From: Limnoperna fortunei
Lineage: Eukaryota > Mollusca > Bivalvia > Mytilida > Modiolidae
Assembly: GCA_944474755.1 (NCBI GenBank)
Contig: OX104115.1
Location: forward strand, 62,252,648 to 62,316,647
Direction of reading: 5' to 3'
Length of the DNA stretch: 64,000 bases
Part shown: positions 23,675 to 37,872 of the stretch, piece after piece
Layout: every line of letters starts with the position of its first letter
Numbering within the stretch: position 1 is the stretch's first letter
Made by a program: the position numbers and the translations under genes
The notes under the pieces: generated by a model
Seen by the model: the letters and a program-made list of their open reading frames with translations, nothing else
Database searches by the model: none
Told to the model about the DNA's origin: nothing

Positions 23675-25783
23675 AAGGCTTTCCACTTTCTAGTGGAAAG
23701 ACTTACTGTTATTAGTCTGTTTCTTATTATTATTATTATTCTTATTATTCTTCCGCCAAGTTTTGTTATCCCATTATCAATTTTGTTTCGCGACATGTCG
23801 TAAAGACATTTTGTACTTTGAATGTATGAGACATTACGCATTCGCAGTTAACCCTGTCACACCGAACACTTTTTCTTTACGGAGTTATTTCCCCTGTCAT
23901 AAAAAGCCTGTGTGCAGATAAACTTTGAAACCGTAAAAGATTTCGCAATGAAAATTGTTGCAAAATGGTCAGCTATTGATTGCGACAATTTGTTACATAT
24001 CGCGCAAAGTATTTTGACGACTCCTTGTAGGAGTTATTTCCCCTTATTTATTGGAAGTACATTTTGTACCATAGTAACTCATGAACCACAGGTGACAGAG
24101 ACTAGATATTTCACAGTTGGTCATCATTGACCTTGACCTTGAAAAAGGTCACAAGGTCAAAGGTCAAGGTCACATTCTAAATTTTGACACTGTGGTGTGT
24201 GCGATTCTCCTCCTGAACCATAAGAGATACAGAAATAAATCTTTTACCAAAATGTGTATCATATTAAGGTCTTGAAAGGTCACTATAAATGATTTGACTT
24301 TTGAAAGAGTTATCTCCCCTGGATCAATTAAATACAGTGTATATAGCGTTATCTCAGTAACTATGACAGATATTTATATGAAACCTTATATCATTAGTCA
24401 TCATTGACCTTCCTTGACCTTGAAAATGGACACAAGGTCAAAGGTCAAAGGTCAAGGTCACCTGTGTTTCAGTACAGCGACATGTGAATTTTTGTACCTT
24501 TGGATTCGCTTTGTATTTTCAGCTTGCTACATGTCGCAATACAATTTGGTGCCAGGCATGGGCAAAAACATGGGGAATTTTAGGGTATTCCGCCAGCCTG
24601 CAAAAATAAAGGGGGGGGGGTGTTTCTAAGGGACCCCATAAGAATGTAGTGTGCAGATTTCATCCTAGACCACAGAGAATGGTGAAACAAAATGGACGCC
24701 AATTAGTTCGGGGATCGATGTCCTTGAATTGTCGCTACAGTAGAAATCATTCTGACGAACGATAAAAAAATTTCCAGGTCATGAAAGTTGAAGATAGGTT
24801 TTTTATGCAAAAATCGCGATTTTCAGAAAAACCATAAATCCTAGCCTTTCGAAAATGGCGCCAATCGATTTAGAATGTCGATTTTACCCCAACCAAGTAT
24901 CTCGGATGTGCATAAATGTCAACAAAATCGAAAATCGGCAGAAAAAATCAAATGTCGAGACGCAATCGGTACCCCCTAGATTTCAGCGGTTGAATGTTTG
25001 TGCATTGATAAATCCTTAAAATATACATCTGAATTATGTCTTCATGAGTTGTTTTAGCTGAAACAAACATGTTTTGTACTTTCATTTATTTTGAAATCAC
25101 AATAAAGTCCACGCGATGTGTCGTCTGTTCCTTCCTTTTGTTGAAAATCCGTTGCCTTTTACAATGCATTGAACGTAATATTCCAACGTTGATCACAACT
25201 GCATAATTGTTGACCTCCTGAGCCGTGATCTTGATGACATTTTTATGTATATCGCGATCATATGTAATATGCATCTGCGCAGTATAAAGTCTCTCCCCCC
25301 AAAAGAATATAATATACTAAGTCCGCGATAATATACCTCGATATCACGTGACGAAAGACGAAGTAACCAGTCAAATCAAAGCGTTCTATATGTATTTCAT
25401 AAATAAAAATCAAAGAATTTTCTGTCTTTCTTATTTATTTCATTTGTAAATACACGAAAACAATATAAAATGTCTTTGTATTTTAAATGTAGAAAACACA
25501 TAGAAGGTATATATACGTCAAAATTTGATATGTCATCAACAAGCTTCCGTGGCGCAGTGGATAGAGCGCTGAGCTGGCAATACTGACATCCTGAGTTCGA
25601 GACTAGGATGTGACAAGTCATTTTTGCATGATTTTCTGCTACGTTTCACGTATCTTTTGTGCAGTTATGTACTTTTATATAGAAAAAAAAACATTTTTTT
25701 TTTTACGCTGCGGTGTAAAAAATGTCGCTTGATGTGGAAAACATGATTTTTTCTTCCGAAGGAAGAAAGGAACTTTAATTATT
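23675..25783 (+). repeat. A monomer A12
   Basis: 2109 bp because of a shorter T run near 25695. G10. Private T to C at 23908 removes one of the two HindIII-type AAGCTT sites. Confidence 0.95.
25543..25614 (+). ncRNA. tRNA-like unit of A12
   Basis: A box 25550, B box 25595, T5 at 25621. Confidence 0.68.
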
Positions 25784-27897
25784 AAGGCTTTCCACTTTCT
25801 AGTGGAAAGACTTACTGTTATTAGTCTGTTTCTTATTATTATTATTATTCTTATTATTCTTCCGCCAAGTTTTGTTATCCCATTATCAATTTTGTTTCGC
25901 GACATGTCGTAAAGACATTTTGTACTTTGAATGTATGAGACATTACGCATTCGCAGTTAACCCTGTCACACCGAACACTTTTTCTTTACGGAGTTATTTC
26001 CCCTGTCATAAAAAGCTTGTGTGCAGATAAACTTTGAAACCGTAAAAGATTTCGCAATGAAAATTGTTGCAAAATGGTCAGCTATTGATTGCGACAATTT
26101 GTTACATATCGCGCAAAGTATTTTGACGACTCCTTGTAGGAGTTATTTCCCCTTATTTATTGGAAGTACATTTTGTACCATAGTAACTCATGAACCACAG
26201 GTGACAGAGACTAGATATTTCACAGTTGGTCATCATTGACCTTGACCTTGAAAAAGGTCACAAGGTCAAAGGTCAAGGTCACATTCTAAATTTTGACACT
26301 GTGGTGTGTGCGATTCTCCTCCTGAACCATAAGAGATACAGAAATAAATCTTTTACCAAAATGTGTATCATATTAAGGTCTTGAAAGGTCACTATAAATG
26401 ATTTGACTTTTGAAAGAGTTATCTCCCCTGGATCAATTAAATACAGTGTATATAGCGTTATCTCAGTAACTATGACAGATATTTATATGAAACCTTATAT
26501 CATTAGTCATCATTGACCTTCCTTGACCTTGAAAATGGACACAAGGTCAAAGGTCAAAGGTCAAGGTCACCTGTGTTTCAGTACAGCGACATGTGAATTT
26601 TTGTACCTTTGGATTCGCTTTGTATTTTCAGCTTGCTACATGTCGCAATACAATTTGGTGCCAGGCATGGGCAAAAACATGGGGAATTTTAGGGTATTCC
26701 GCCAGCCTGCAAAAATAAAGGGGGGGGGGGGTGTTTCTAAGGGACCCCATAAGAATGTAGTGTGCAGATTTCATCCTAGACCACAGAGAATGGTGAAACA
26801 AAATGGACGCCAATTAGTTCGGGGATCGATGTCCTTGAATTGTCGCTACAGTAGAAATCATTCTGACGAACGATAAAAAAATTTCCAGGTCATGAAAGTT
26901 GAAGATAGGTTTTTTATGCAAAAATCGCGATTTTCAGAAAAACCATAAATCCTAGCCTTTCGAAAATGGCGCCAATCGATTTAGAATGTCGATTTTACCC
27001 CAACCAAGTATCTCGGATGTGCATAAATGTCAACAAAATCGAAAATCGGCAGAAAAAATCAAATGTCGAGACGCAATCGGTACCCCCTAGATTTCAGCGG
27101 TTGAATGTTTGTGCATTGATAAATCCTTAAAATATACATCTGAATTATGTCTTCATGAGTTGTTTTAGCTGAAACAAACATGTTTTGTACTTTCATTTAT
27201 TTTGAAATCACAATAAGGTCCACGCGATGTGTCGTCTGTTCCTTCCTTTTGTTGAAAATCCGTTGCCTTTTACAATGCATTGAACGTAATATTCCAACGT
27301 TGATCACAACTGCATAATTGTTGACCTCCTGAGCCGTGATCTTGATGACATTTTTATGTATATCGCGATCATATGTAATATGCATCTGCGCAGTATAAAG
27401 TCTCTCCCCCCAAAAGAATATAATATACTAAGTCCGCGATAATATACCTCGATATCACGTGACGAAAGACGAAGTAACCAGTCAAATCAAAGCGTTCTAT
27501 ATGTATTTCATAAATAAAAATCAAAGAATTTTCTGTCTTTCTTATTTATTTCATTTGTAAATACACGAAAACAATATAAAATGTCTTTGTATTTTAAATG
27601 TAGAAAACACATAGAAGGTATATATACGTCAAAATTTGATATGTCATCAACAAGCTTCCGTGGCGCAGTGGATAGAGCGCTGAGCTGGCAATACTGACAT
27701 CCTGAGTTCGAGACTAGGATGTGACAAGTCATTTTTGCATGATTTTCTGCTACGTTTCACGTATCTTTTGTGCAGTTATGTACTTTTATATAGAAAAAAA
27801 AACATTTTTTTTTTTTTTACGCTGCGGTGTAAAAAATGTCGCTTGATGTGGAAAACATGATTTTTTCTTCCGAAGGAAGAAAGGAACTTTAATTATT
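25784..27897 (+). repeat. A monomer A13
   Basis: 2114 bp, with a G run of 12. Private A to G at 27217. Confidence 0.95.
27654..27725 (+). ncRNA. tRNA-like unit of A13
   Basis: A box 27661, B box 27706, T5 at 27732. Confidence 0.68.
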
Positions 27898-27960
27898 AAG
27901 GCTTTCCACTTTCTAGTGGAAAGACTTACTGTTATTAGTCTGTTTCTTATTATTATTATT

Positions 27961-27990
27961 AAGGCTTTCCACTTTCCAGTGGAAAGCCTT
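27961..27990 (+). repeat. 5' head hairpin of B1
   Basis: AAGGCTTTCCACT, loop TTCC, AGTGGAAAGCCTT: all 13 positions pair. Confidence 0.9.
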
Positions 27991-29452
27991 CTTGTTATTC
28001 TTCTGTTTCTTATTATTATTATTCTTATTTTTTTCCGCCAAGTTTTCTTTTCCCATTATAAATTTTGTTTCGCGACATGTCGTAAAGACATTTTGTACTA
28101 TGGATGTATAAGACATTACGCTTTCGCAGTTGACCCTGTCACACCGAACACTTGTTCTTTACGGAGTTATCTCCCCTGTTACAGAAAAGCTTGTGTGCAG
28201 ATAAACTATGAAACCGTAAAAGATTTCGCAATAAAAGTTGTTGCAAAATGGTCAGCTATGGATTGCGACAATTTGTTACATATCGCGCAAAGTATTTTGA
28301 CGACTCCTTGTAGGAGTTATTTCCCCTTATTTATTGGAAGTACAATTTGTACCATTGTAACTCATGAACCAGAGGTGATATAGACTAGATATTTCACAGT
28401 TGGTCATCATTGACCTTGACCTTGAAAAAGGTCACAAGGTCATAGGTCAAGGTCATGTTCTAATTTTTGACCCTTGGTTGTGTGCAGATCTCCTCCTTTA
28501 CTATAATAGATAGAGAACTGAAACCTTTACCAAAATGTGTATCATATTGAGATCTTGAATCGTCACTTTTTTTATTTGACATTTTTATAAGAGTTATCTC
28601 CCCTAGACCAATAAAATGTATTGTGAATTGCATTATATCACTATATCTCAGTAACTATAACAGATATATATATATGAAACCTTATATCATTGGTCATCAT
28701 TCACCTTGACCTTGAAAATGGACACAAGGTCAAAGGTCAAGGTCACGTTTGAAATTTTGGCATTGTCTTGTCATCGCTATTACTTTGAAACGGTAAAAGA
28801 TAGGCTATAAGTTATAATGGATAAAATGTTGGTCTCATAAAGGCGCAACTTTTTTCTATTTAAAGGGAAAGGATCCGGCTTCATCTTATAGGAGTTATCC
28901 CCCGTTACAACCATTGATAATTAGTTTTTCATTAATTACTTATCAACTATTGATAGTAGAGGCATGGGGTCTTCACTATGGATCATTAGGACCCTTGACC
29001 TTGAAAACAAATACAAGGCCAAAGGTCAAGGTCATTTGCTAATTTTTTGTATATATTATAAGTAGTCATATTTTAATGACTTTAAGAGATATTGGCATAA
29101 AATCTTCAATGTTGATCACTGTTGACCTTCAGCATGGTCAAGGTCATGCTGTAAAAGTCAAGGTCAAAGTCCTTTATAAATGTTTTTCATGGTACTATGT
29201 ATTTTGAATGGCTTCTTCTTTTAATGCTATTGCCTATAAGTAATATTTACGTAGATTAAAAGATCAGTTGTCAAGGTCATTCAAGTTTTCTTACGTCCTA
29301 TTTAATGACCTTTCTTATTTTTAAAGATATCTAAATAGTTTTTTAATAATTTTTGTTCTTATTAATTGCTATAGACAAATTACGTATGTTTCTTAGCTTT
29401 TTGGTTTCAAGGTCATTTATTTAAGGTCTTCTTTTGAAGTGGAAAGCCTATT

Positions 29453-29472
29453 AATCGTTCTTTAGAACGATT
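29453..29472 (+). repeat. 3' hairpin of B1
   Basis: AATCGTTCT, loop TT, AGAACGATT: 9-bp perfect stem, 12 bases from the element end. Confidence 0.9.
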
Positions 29473-31289
29473 GAACCTATATTTATTCTTATTATTCTTC
29501 CGCCAAGTTTTGTTATCCCATTATCAATTTTGTTTCGCGACATGTCGTAAAGACATTTTGTACTTTGAATGTATGAGACATTACGCATTCGCAGTTAACC
29601 CTGTCACACCGAACACTTTTTCTTTACGGAGTTATTTCCCCTGTCATAAAAAGCTTGTGTGCAGATAAACTTTGAAACCGTAAAAGATTTCGCAATGAAA
29701 ATTGTTGCAAAATGGTCAGCTATTGATTGCGACAATTTGTTACATATCGCGCAAAGTATTTTGACGACTCCTTGTAGGAGTTATTTCCCCTTATTTATTG
29801 GAAGTACATTTTGTGCCATAGTAACTCATGAACCACAGGTGACAGAGACTAGATATTTCACAGTTGGTCATCATTGACCTTGACCTTGAAAAAGGTCACA
29901 AGGTCAAAGGTCAAGGTCACATTCTAAATTTTGACACTGTGGTGTGTGCGATTCTCCTCCTGAACCATAAGAGATACAGAAATAAATCTTTTACCAAAAT
30001 GTGTATCATATTAAGGTCTTGAAAGGTCACTATAAATGATTTGACTTTTGAAAGAGTTATCTCCCCTGGATCAATTAAATACAGTGTATATAGCGTTATC
30101 TCAGTAACTATGACAGATATTTATATGAAACCTTATATCATTAGTCATCATTGACCTTCCTTGACCTTGAAAATGGACACAAGGTCAAAGGTCAAAGGTC
30201 AAGGTCACCTGTGTTTCAGTACAGCGACATGTGAATTTTTGTACCTTTGGATTCGCTTTGTATTTTCAGCTTGCTACATGTCGCAATACAATTTGGTGCC
30301 AGGCATGGGCAAAAACATGGGGAATTTTAGGGTATTCCGCCAGCCTGCAAAAATAAAGGGGGGGGGGTGTTTCTAAGGGACCCCATAAGAATGTAGTGTG
30401 CAGATTTCATCCTAGACCACAGAGAATGGTGAAACAAAATGGACGCCAATTAGTTCGGGGATCGATGTCCTTGAATTGTCGCTACAGTAGAAATCATTCT
30501 GACGAACGATAAAAAAATTTCCAGGTCATGAAAGTTGAAGATAGGTTTTTTATGCAAAAATCGCGATTTTCAGAAAAACCATAAATCCTAGCCTTTCGAA
30601 AATGGCGCCAATCGATTTAGAATGTCGATTTTACCCCAACCAAGTATCTCGGATGTGCATAAATGTCAACAAAATCGAAAATCGGCAGAAAAAATCAAAT
30701 GTCGAGACGCAATCGGTACCCCCTAGATTTCAGCGGTTGAATGTTTGTGCATTGATAAATCCTTAAAATATACATCTGAATTATGTCTTCATGAGTTGTT
30801 TTAGCTGAAACAAACATGTTTTGTACTTTCATTTATTTTGAAATCACAATAAAGTCCACGCGATGTGTCGTCTGTTCCTTCCTTTTGTTGAAAATCCGTT
30901 GCCTTTTACAATGCATTGAACGTAATATTCCAACGTTGATCACAACTGCATAATTGTTGACCTCCTGAGCCGTGATCTTGATGACATTTTTATGTATATC
31001 GCGATCATATGTAATATGCATCTGCGCAGTATAAAGTCTCTCCCCCCAAAAGAATATAATATACTAAGTCCGCGATAATATACCTCGATATCACGTGACG
31101 AAAGACGAAGTAACCAGTCAAATCAAAGCGTTCTATATGTATTTCATAAATAAAAATCAAAGAATTTTCTGTCTTTCTTATTTATTTCATTTGTAAATAC
31201 ACGAAAACAATATAAAATGTCTTTGTATTTTAAATGTAGAAAACACATAGAAGGTATATATACGTCAAAATTTGATATGTCATCAACAA

Positions 31290-31361
31290 GCTTCCGTGGC
31301 GCAGTGGATAGAGCGCTGAGCTGGCAATACTGACATCCTGAGTTCGAGACTAGGATGTGAC
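31290..31361 (+). ncRNA. tRNA-like unit of A14
   Basis: A box 31297, B box 31342, T5 at 31368. B1, inserted in the same monomer, has no tRNA-like unit of its own. Confidence 0.68.
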
Positions 31362-31533
31362 AAGTCATTTTTGCATGATTTTCTGCTACGTTTCACGTAT
31401 CTTTTGTGCAGTTATGTACTTTTATATAGAAAAAAAAACATTTTTTTTTTTTTTACGCTGCGGTGTAAAAAATGTCGCTTGATGTGGAAAACATGATTTT
31501 TTCTTCCGAAGGAAGAAAGGAACTTTAATTATT

Positions 31534-33645
31534 AAGGCTTTCCACTTTCTAGTGGAAAGACTTACTGTTATTAGTCTGTTTCTTATTATTATTATTATTC
31601 TTATTATTCTTCCGCCAAGTTTTGTTATCCCATTATCAATTTTGTTTCGCGACATGTCGTAAAGACATTTTGTACTTTGAATGTATGAGACATTACGCAT
31701 TCGCAGTTAACCCTGTCACACCGAACACTTTTTCTTTACGGAGTTATTTCCCCTGTCATAAAAAGCTTGTGTGCAGATAAACTTTGAAACCGTAAAAGAT
31801 TTCGCAATGAAAATTGTTGCAAAATGGTCAGCTATTGATTGCGACAATTTGTTACATATCGCGCAAAGTATTTTGACGACTCCTTGTAGGAGTTATTTCC
31901 CCTTATTTATTGGAAGTACATTTTGTGCCATAGTAACTCATGAACCACAGGTGACAGAGACTAGATATTTCACAGTTGGTCATCATTGACCTTGACCTTG
32001 AAAAAGGTCACAAGGTCAAAGGTCAAGGTCACATTCTAAATTTTGACACTGTGGTGTGTGCGATTCTCCTCCTGAACCATAAGAGATACAGAAATAAATC
32101 TTTTACCAAAATGTGTATCATATTAAGGTCTTGAAAGGTCACTATAAATGATTTGACTTTTGAAAGAGTTATCTCCCCTGGATCAATTAAATACAGTGTA
32201 TATAGCGTTATCTCAGTAACTATGACAGATATTTATATGAAACCTTATATCATTAGTCATCATTGACCTTCCTTGACCTTGAAAATGGACACAAGGTCAA
32301 AGGTCAAAGGTCAAGGTCACCTGTGTTTCAGTACAGCGACATGTGAATTTTTGTACCTTTGGATTCGCTTTGTATTTTCAGCTTGCTACATGTCGCAATA
32401 CAATTTGGTGCCAGGCATGGGCAAAAACATGGGGAATTTTAGGGTATTCCGCCAGCCTGCAAAAATAAAGGGGGGGGGTGTTTCTAAGGGACCCCATAAG
32501 AATGTAGTGTGCAGATTTCATCCTAGACCACAGAGAATGGTGAAACAAAATGGACGCCAATTAGTTCGGGGATCGATGTCCTTGAATTGTCGCTACAGTA
32601 GAAATCATTCTGACGAACGATAAAAAAATTTCCAGGTCATGAAAGTTGAAGATAGGTTTTTTATGCAAAAATCGCGATTTTCAGAAAAACCATAAATCCT
32701 AGCCTTTCGAAAATGGCGCCAATCGATTTAGAATGTCGATTTTACCCCAACCAAGTATCTCGGATGTGCATAAATGTCAACAAAATCGAAAATCGGCAGA
32801 AAAAATCAAATGTCGAGACGCAATCGGTACCCCCTAGATTTCAGCGGTTGAATGTTTGTGCATTGATAAATCCTTAAAATATACATCTGAATTATGTCTT
32901 CATGAGTTGTTTTAGCTGAAACAAACATGTTTTGTACTTTCATTTATTTTGAAATCACAATAAAGTCCACGCGATGTGTCGTCTGTTCCTTCCTTTTGTT
33001 GAAAATCCGTTGCCTTTTACAATGCATTGAACGTAATATTCCAACGTTGATCACAACTGCATAATTGTTGACCTCCTGAGCCGTGATCTTGATGACATTT
33101 TTATGTATATCGCGATCATATGTAATATGCATCTGCGCAGTATAAAGTCTCTCCCCCCAAAAGAATATAATATACTAAGTCCGCGATAATATACCTCGAT
33201 ATCACGTGACGAAAGACGAAGTAACCAGTCAAATCAAAGCGTTCTATATGTATTTCATAAATAAAAATCAAAGAATTTTCTGTCTTTCTTATTTATTTCA
33301 TTTGTAAATACACGAAAACAATATAAAATGTCTTTGTATTTTAAATGTAGAAAACACATAGAAGGTATATATACGTCAAAATTTGATATGTCATCAACAA
33401 GCTTCCGTGGCGCAGTGGATAGAGCGCTGAGCTGGCAATACTGACATCCTGAGTTCGAGACTAGGATGTGACAAGTCATTTTTGCATGATTTTCTGCTAC
33501 GTTTCACGTATCTTTTGTGCAGTTATGTACTTTTATATAGAAAAAAAAAACATTTTTTTTTTTTTTACGCTGCGGTGTAAAAAATGTCGCTTGATGTGGA
33601 AAACATGATTTTTTCTTCCGAAGGAAGAAAGGAACTTTAATTATT
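31534..33645 (+). repeat. A monomer A15
   Basis: 2112 bp, G9. Shares GTGCCATAG (31927) with A14 and A16. Confidence 0.95.
33401..33472 (+). ncRNA. tRNA-like unit of A15
   Basis: A box 33408, B box 33453, T5 at 33479. Confidence 0.68.
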
Positions 33646-35755
33646 AAGGCTTTCCACTTTCTAGTGGAAAGACTTACTGTTATTAGTCTGTTTCTTATTA
33701 TTATTATTATTCTTATTATTCTTCCGCCAAGTTTTGTTATCCCATTATCAATTTTGTTTCGCGACATGTCGTAAAGACATTTTGTACTTTGAATGTATGA
33801 GACATTACGCATTCGCAGTTAACCCTGTCACACCGAACACTTTTTCTTTACGGAGTTATTTCCCCTGTCATAAAAAGCTTGTGTGCAGATAAACTTTGAA
33901 ACCGTAAAAGATTTCGCAATGAAAATTGTTGCAAAATGGTCAGCTATTGATTGCGACAATTTGTTACATATCGCGCAAAGTATTTTGACGACTCCTTGTA
34001 GGAGTTATTTCCCCTTATTTATTGGAAGTACATTTTGTGCCATAGTAACTCATGAACCACAGGTGACAGAGACTAGATATTTCACAGTTGGTCATCATTG
34101 ACCTTGACCTTGAAAAAGGTCACAAGGTCAAAGGTCAAGGTCACATTCTAAATTTTGACACTGTGGTGTGTGCGATTCTCCTCCTGAACCATAAGAGATA
34201 CAGAAATAAATCTTTTACCAAAATGTGTATCATATTAAGGTCTTGAAAGGTCACTATAAATGATTTGACTTTTGAAAGAGTTATCTCCCCTGGATCAATT
34301 AAATACAGTGTATATAGCGTTATCTCAGTAACTATGACAGATATTTATATGAAACCTTATATCATTAGTCATCATTGACCTTCCTTGACCTTGAAAATGG
34401 ACACAAGGTCAAAGGTCAAAGGTCAAGGTCACCTGTGTTTCAGTACAGCGACATGTGAATTTTTGTACCTTTGGATTCGCTTTGTATTTTCAGCTTGCTA
34501 CATGTCGCAATACAATTTGGTGCCAGGCATGGGCAAAAACATGGGGAATTTTAGGGTATTCCGCCAGCCTGCAAAAATAAAGGGGGGGGTGTTTCTAAGG
34601 GACCCCATAAGAATGTAGTGTGCAGATTTCATCCTAGACCACAGAGAATGGTGAAACAAAATGGACGCCAATTAGTTCGGGGATCGATGTCCTTGAATTG
34701 TCGCTACAGTAGAAATCATTCTGACGAACGATAAAAAAATTTCCAGGTCATGAAAGTTGAAGATAGGTTTTTTATGCAAAAATCGCGATTTTCAGAAAAA
34801 CCATAAATCCTAGCCTTTCGAAAATGGCGCCAATCGATTTAGAATGTCGATTTTACCCCAACCAAGTATCTCGGATGTGCATAAATGTCAACAAAATCGA
34901 AAATCGGCAGAAAAAATCAAATGTCGAGACGCAATCGGTACCCCCTAGATTTCAGCGGTTGAATGTTTGTGCATTGATAAATCCTTAAAATATACATCTG
35001 AATTATGTCTTCATGAGTTGTTTTAGCTGAAACAAACATGTTTTGTACTTTCATTTATTTTGAAATCACAATAAAGTCCACGCGATGTGTCGTCTGTTCC
35101 TTCCTTTTGTTGAAAATCCGTTGCCTTTTACAATGCATTGAACGTAATATTCCAACGTTGATCACAACTGCATAATTGTTGACCTCCTGAGCCGTGATCT
35201 TGATGACATTTTTATGTATATCGCGATCATATGTAATATGCATCTGCGCAGTATAAAGTCTCTCCCCCCAAAAGAATATAATATACTAAGTCCGCGATAA
35301 TATACCTCGATATCACGTGACGAAAGACGAAGTAACCAGTCAAATCAAAGCGTTCTATATGTATTTCATAAATAAAAATCAAAGAATTTTCTGTCTTTCT
35401 TATTTATTTCATTTGTAAATACACGAAAACAATATAAAATGTCTTTGTATTTTAAATGTAGAAAACACATAGAAGGTATATATACGTCAAAATTTGATAT
35501 GTCATCAACAAGCTTCCGTGGCGCAGTGGATAGAGCGCTGAGCTGGCAATACTGACATCCTGAGTTCGAGACTAGGATGTGACAAGTCATTTTTGCATGA
35601 TTTTCTGCTACGTTTCACGTATCTTTTGTGCAGTTATGTACTTTTATATAGAAAAAAAAACATTTTTTTTTTTTTTACGCTGCGGTGTAAAAAATGTCGC
35701 TTGATGTGGAAAACATGATTTTTTCTTCCGAAGGAAGAAAGGAACTTTAATTATT
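33646..35755 (+). repeat. A monomer A16
   Basis: 2110 bp, with the shortest G run seen (8). Last of the three GTGCCATAG copies (34039). Confidence 0.95.
35512..35583 (+). ncRNA. tRNA-like unit of A16
   Basis: A box 35519, B box 35564, T5 at 35590. Confidence 0.68.
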
Positions 35756-37872
35756 AAGGCTTTCCACTTTCTAGTGGAAAGACTTACTGTTATTAGTCTG
35801 TTTCTTATTATTATTATTATTCTTATTATTCTTCCGCCAAGTTTTGTTATCCCATTATCAATTTTGTTTCGCGACATGTCGTAAAGACATTTTGTACTTT
35901 GAATGTATGAGACATTACGCATTCGCAGTTAACCCTGTCACACCGAACACTTTTTCTTTACGGAGTTATTTCCCCTGTCATAAAAAGCTTGTGTGCAGAT
36001 AAACTTTGAAACCGTAAAAGATTTCGCAATGAAAATTGTTGCAAAATGGTCAGCTATTGATTGCGACAATTTGTTACATATCGCGCAAAGTATTTTGACG
36101 ACTCCTTGTAGGAGTTATTTCCCCTTATTTATTGGAAGTACATTTTGTACCATAGTAACTCATGAACCACAGGTGACAGAGACTAGATATTTCACAGTTG
36201 GTCATCATTGACCTTGACCTTGAAAAAGGTCACAAGGTCAAAGGTCAAGGTCACATTCTAAATTTTGACACTGTGGTGTGTGCGATTCTCCTCCTGAACC
36301 ATAAGAGATACAGAAATAAATCTTTTACCAAAATGTGTATCATATTAAGGTCTTGAAAGGTCACTATAAATGATTTGACTTTTGAAAGAGTTATCTCCCC
36401 TGGATCAATTAAATACAGTGTATATAGCGTTATCTCAGTAACTATGACAGATATTTATATGAAACCTTATATCATTAGTCATCATTGACCTTCCTTGACC
36501 TTGAAAATGGACACAAGGTCAAAGGTCAAAGGTCAAGGTCACCTGTGTTTCAGTACAGCGACATGTGAATTTTTGTACCTTTGGATTCGCTTTGTATTTT
36601 CAGCTTGCTACATGTCGCAATACAATTTGGTGCCAGGCATGGGCAAAAACATGGGGAATTTTAGGGTATTCCGCCAGCCTGCAAAAATAAAGGGGGGGGG
36701 GGGGGGTGTTTCTAAGGGACCCCATAAGAATGTAGTGTGCAGATTTCATCCTAGACCACAGAGAATGGTGAAACAAAATGGACGCCAATTAGTTCGGGGA
36801 TCGATGTCCTTGAATTGTCGCTACAGTAGAAATCATTCTGACGAACGATAAAAAAATTTCCAGGTCATGAAAGTTGAAGATAGGTTTTTTATGCAAAAAT
36901 CGCGATTTTCAGAAAAACCATAAATCCTAGCCTTTCGAAAATGGCGCCAATCGATTTAGAATGTCGATTTTACCCCAACCAAGTATCTCGGATGTGCATA
37001 AATGTCAACAAAATCGAAAATCGGCAGAAAAAATCAAATGTCGAGACGCAATCGGTACCCCCTAGATTTCAGCGGTTGAATGTTTGTGCATTGATAAATC
37101 CTTAAAATATACATCTGAATTATGTCTTCATGAGTTGTTTTAGCTGAAACAAACATGTTTTGTACTTTCATTTATTTTGAAATCACAATAAAGTCCACGC
37201 GATGTGTCGTCTGTTCCTTCCTTTTGTTGAAAATCCGTTGCCTTTTACAATGCATTGAACGTAATATTCCAACGTTGATCACAACTGCATAATTGTTGAC
37301 CTCCTGAGCCGTGATCTTGATGACATTTTTATGTATATCGCGATCATATGTAATATGCATCTGCGCAGTATAAAGTCTCTCCCCCCAAAAGAATATAATA
37401 TACTAAGTCCGCGATAATATACCTCGATATCACGTGACGAAAGACGAAGTAACCAGTCAAATCAAAGCGTTCTATATGTATTTCATAAATAAAAATCAAA
37501 GAATTTTCTGTCTTTCTTATTTATTTCATTTGTAAATACACGAAAACAATATAAAATGTCTTTGTATTTTAAATGTAGAAAACACATAGAAGGTATATAT
37601 ACGTCAAAATTTGATATGTCATCAACAAGCTTCCGTGGCGCAGTGGATAGAGCGCTGAGCTGGCAATACTGACATCCTGAGTTCGAGACTAGGATGTGAC
37701 AAGTCATTTTTGCATGATTTTCTGCTACGTTTCACGTATCTTTTGTGCAGTTATGTACTTTTATATAGAAAAAAAAACATTTTTTTTTTTTTTACGCTGC
37801 GGTGTAAAAAATGTCGCTTGATGTGGAAAACATGATTTTTTCTTCCGAAGGAAGAAAGGAACTTTAATTATT
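35756..37872 (+). repeat. A monomer A17
   Basis: 2117 bp, the longest copy, because of a G run of 15 at 36692-36706. Back to GTACCATAG. Confidence 0.95.
37629..37700 (+). ncRNA. tRNA-like unit of A17
   Basis: A box 37636, B box 37681, T5 at 37707. Confidence 0.68.

Larger units (their letters stand above)
27961..29484 (+). mobile_element. B1, Helentron-like non-autonomous element
   Basis: 1524 bp. Head hairpin 27961-27990 (perfect 13-bp stem), TTA microsatellite, four modules with AGGTCA clusters, subterminal inverted repeat AAGTGGAAAGCC at 29437 (complement of GGCTTTCCACTT in the head) and a 9-bp hairpin at 29453-29472. It has no coding capacity. Within B1 the module clusters have decayed in places: AAGGTCATAGGTCA near 28440, CATTCACC near 28698 and AAGGCCAAAGG near 29016. 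It sits after the fourth TTA triplet of A14 with no target duplication. Family membership (HINE-like) is inferred from structure. Confidence 0.7.
27898..31533 (+). repeat. A monomer A14, split by element B1
   Basis: Head at 27898-27927, then four TTA triplets plus TT, then B1. The monomer resumes at 29485 and runs to 31533. Without B1 it is 2112 bp and its microsatellite is restored to five triplets. It carries GTGCCATAG (G at 29815) instead of GTACCATAG. G10. Confidence 0.93.

Noticed and set aside
27916..28383. A 155-codon frame across the A14 head and B1 start (similar ones near 37946 and 49394)
   Set aside because: It runs through TTA microsatellite and hairpin sequence, giving low-complexity Leu/Ile stretches, and spans an insertion junction.
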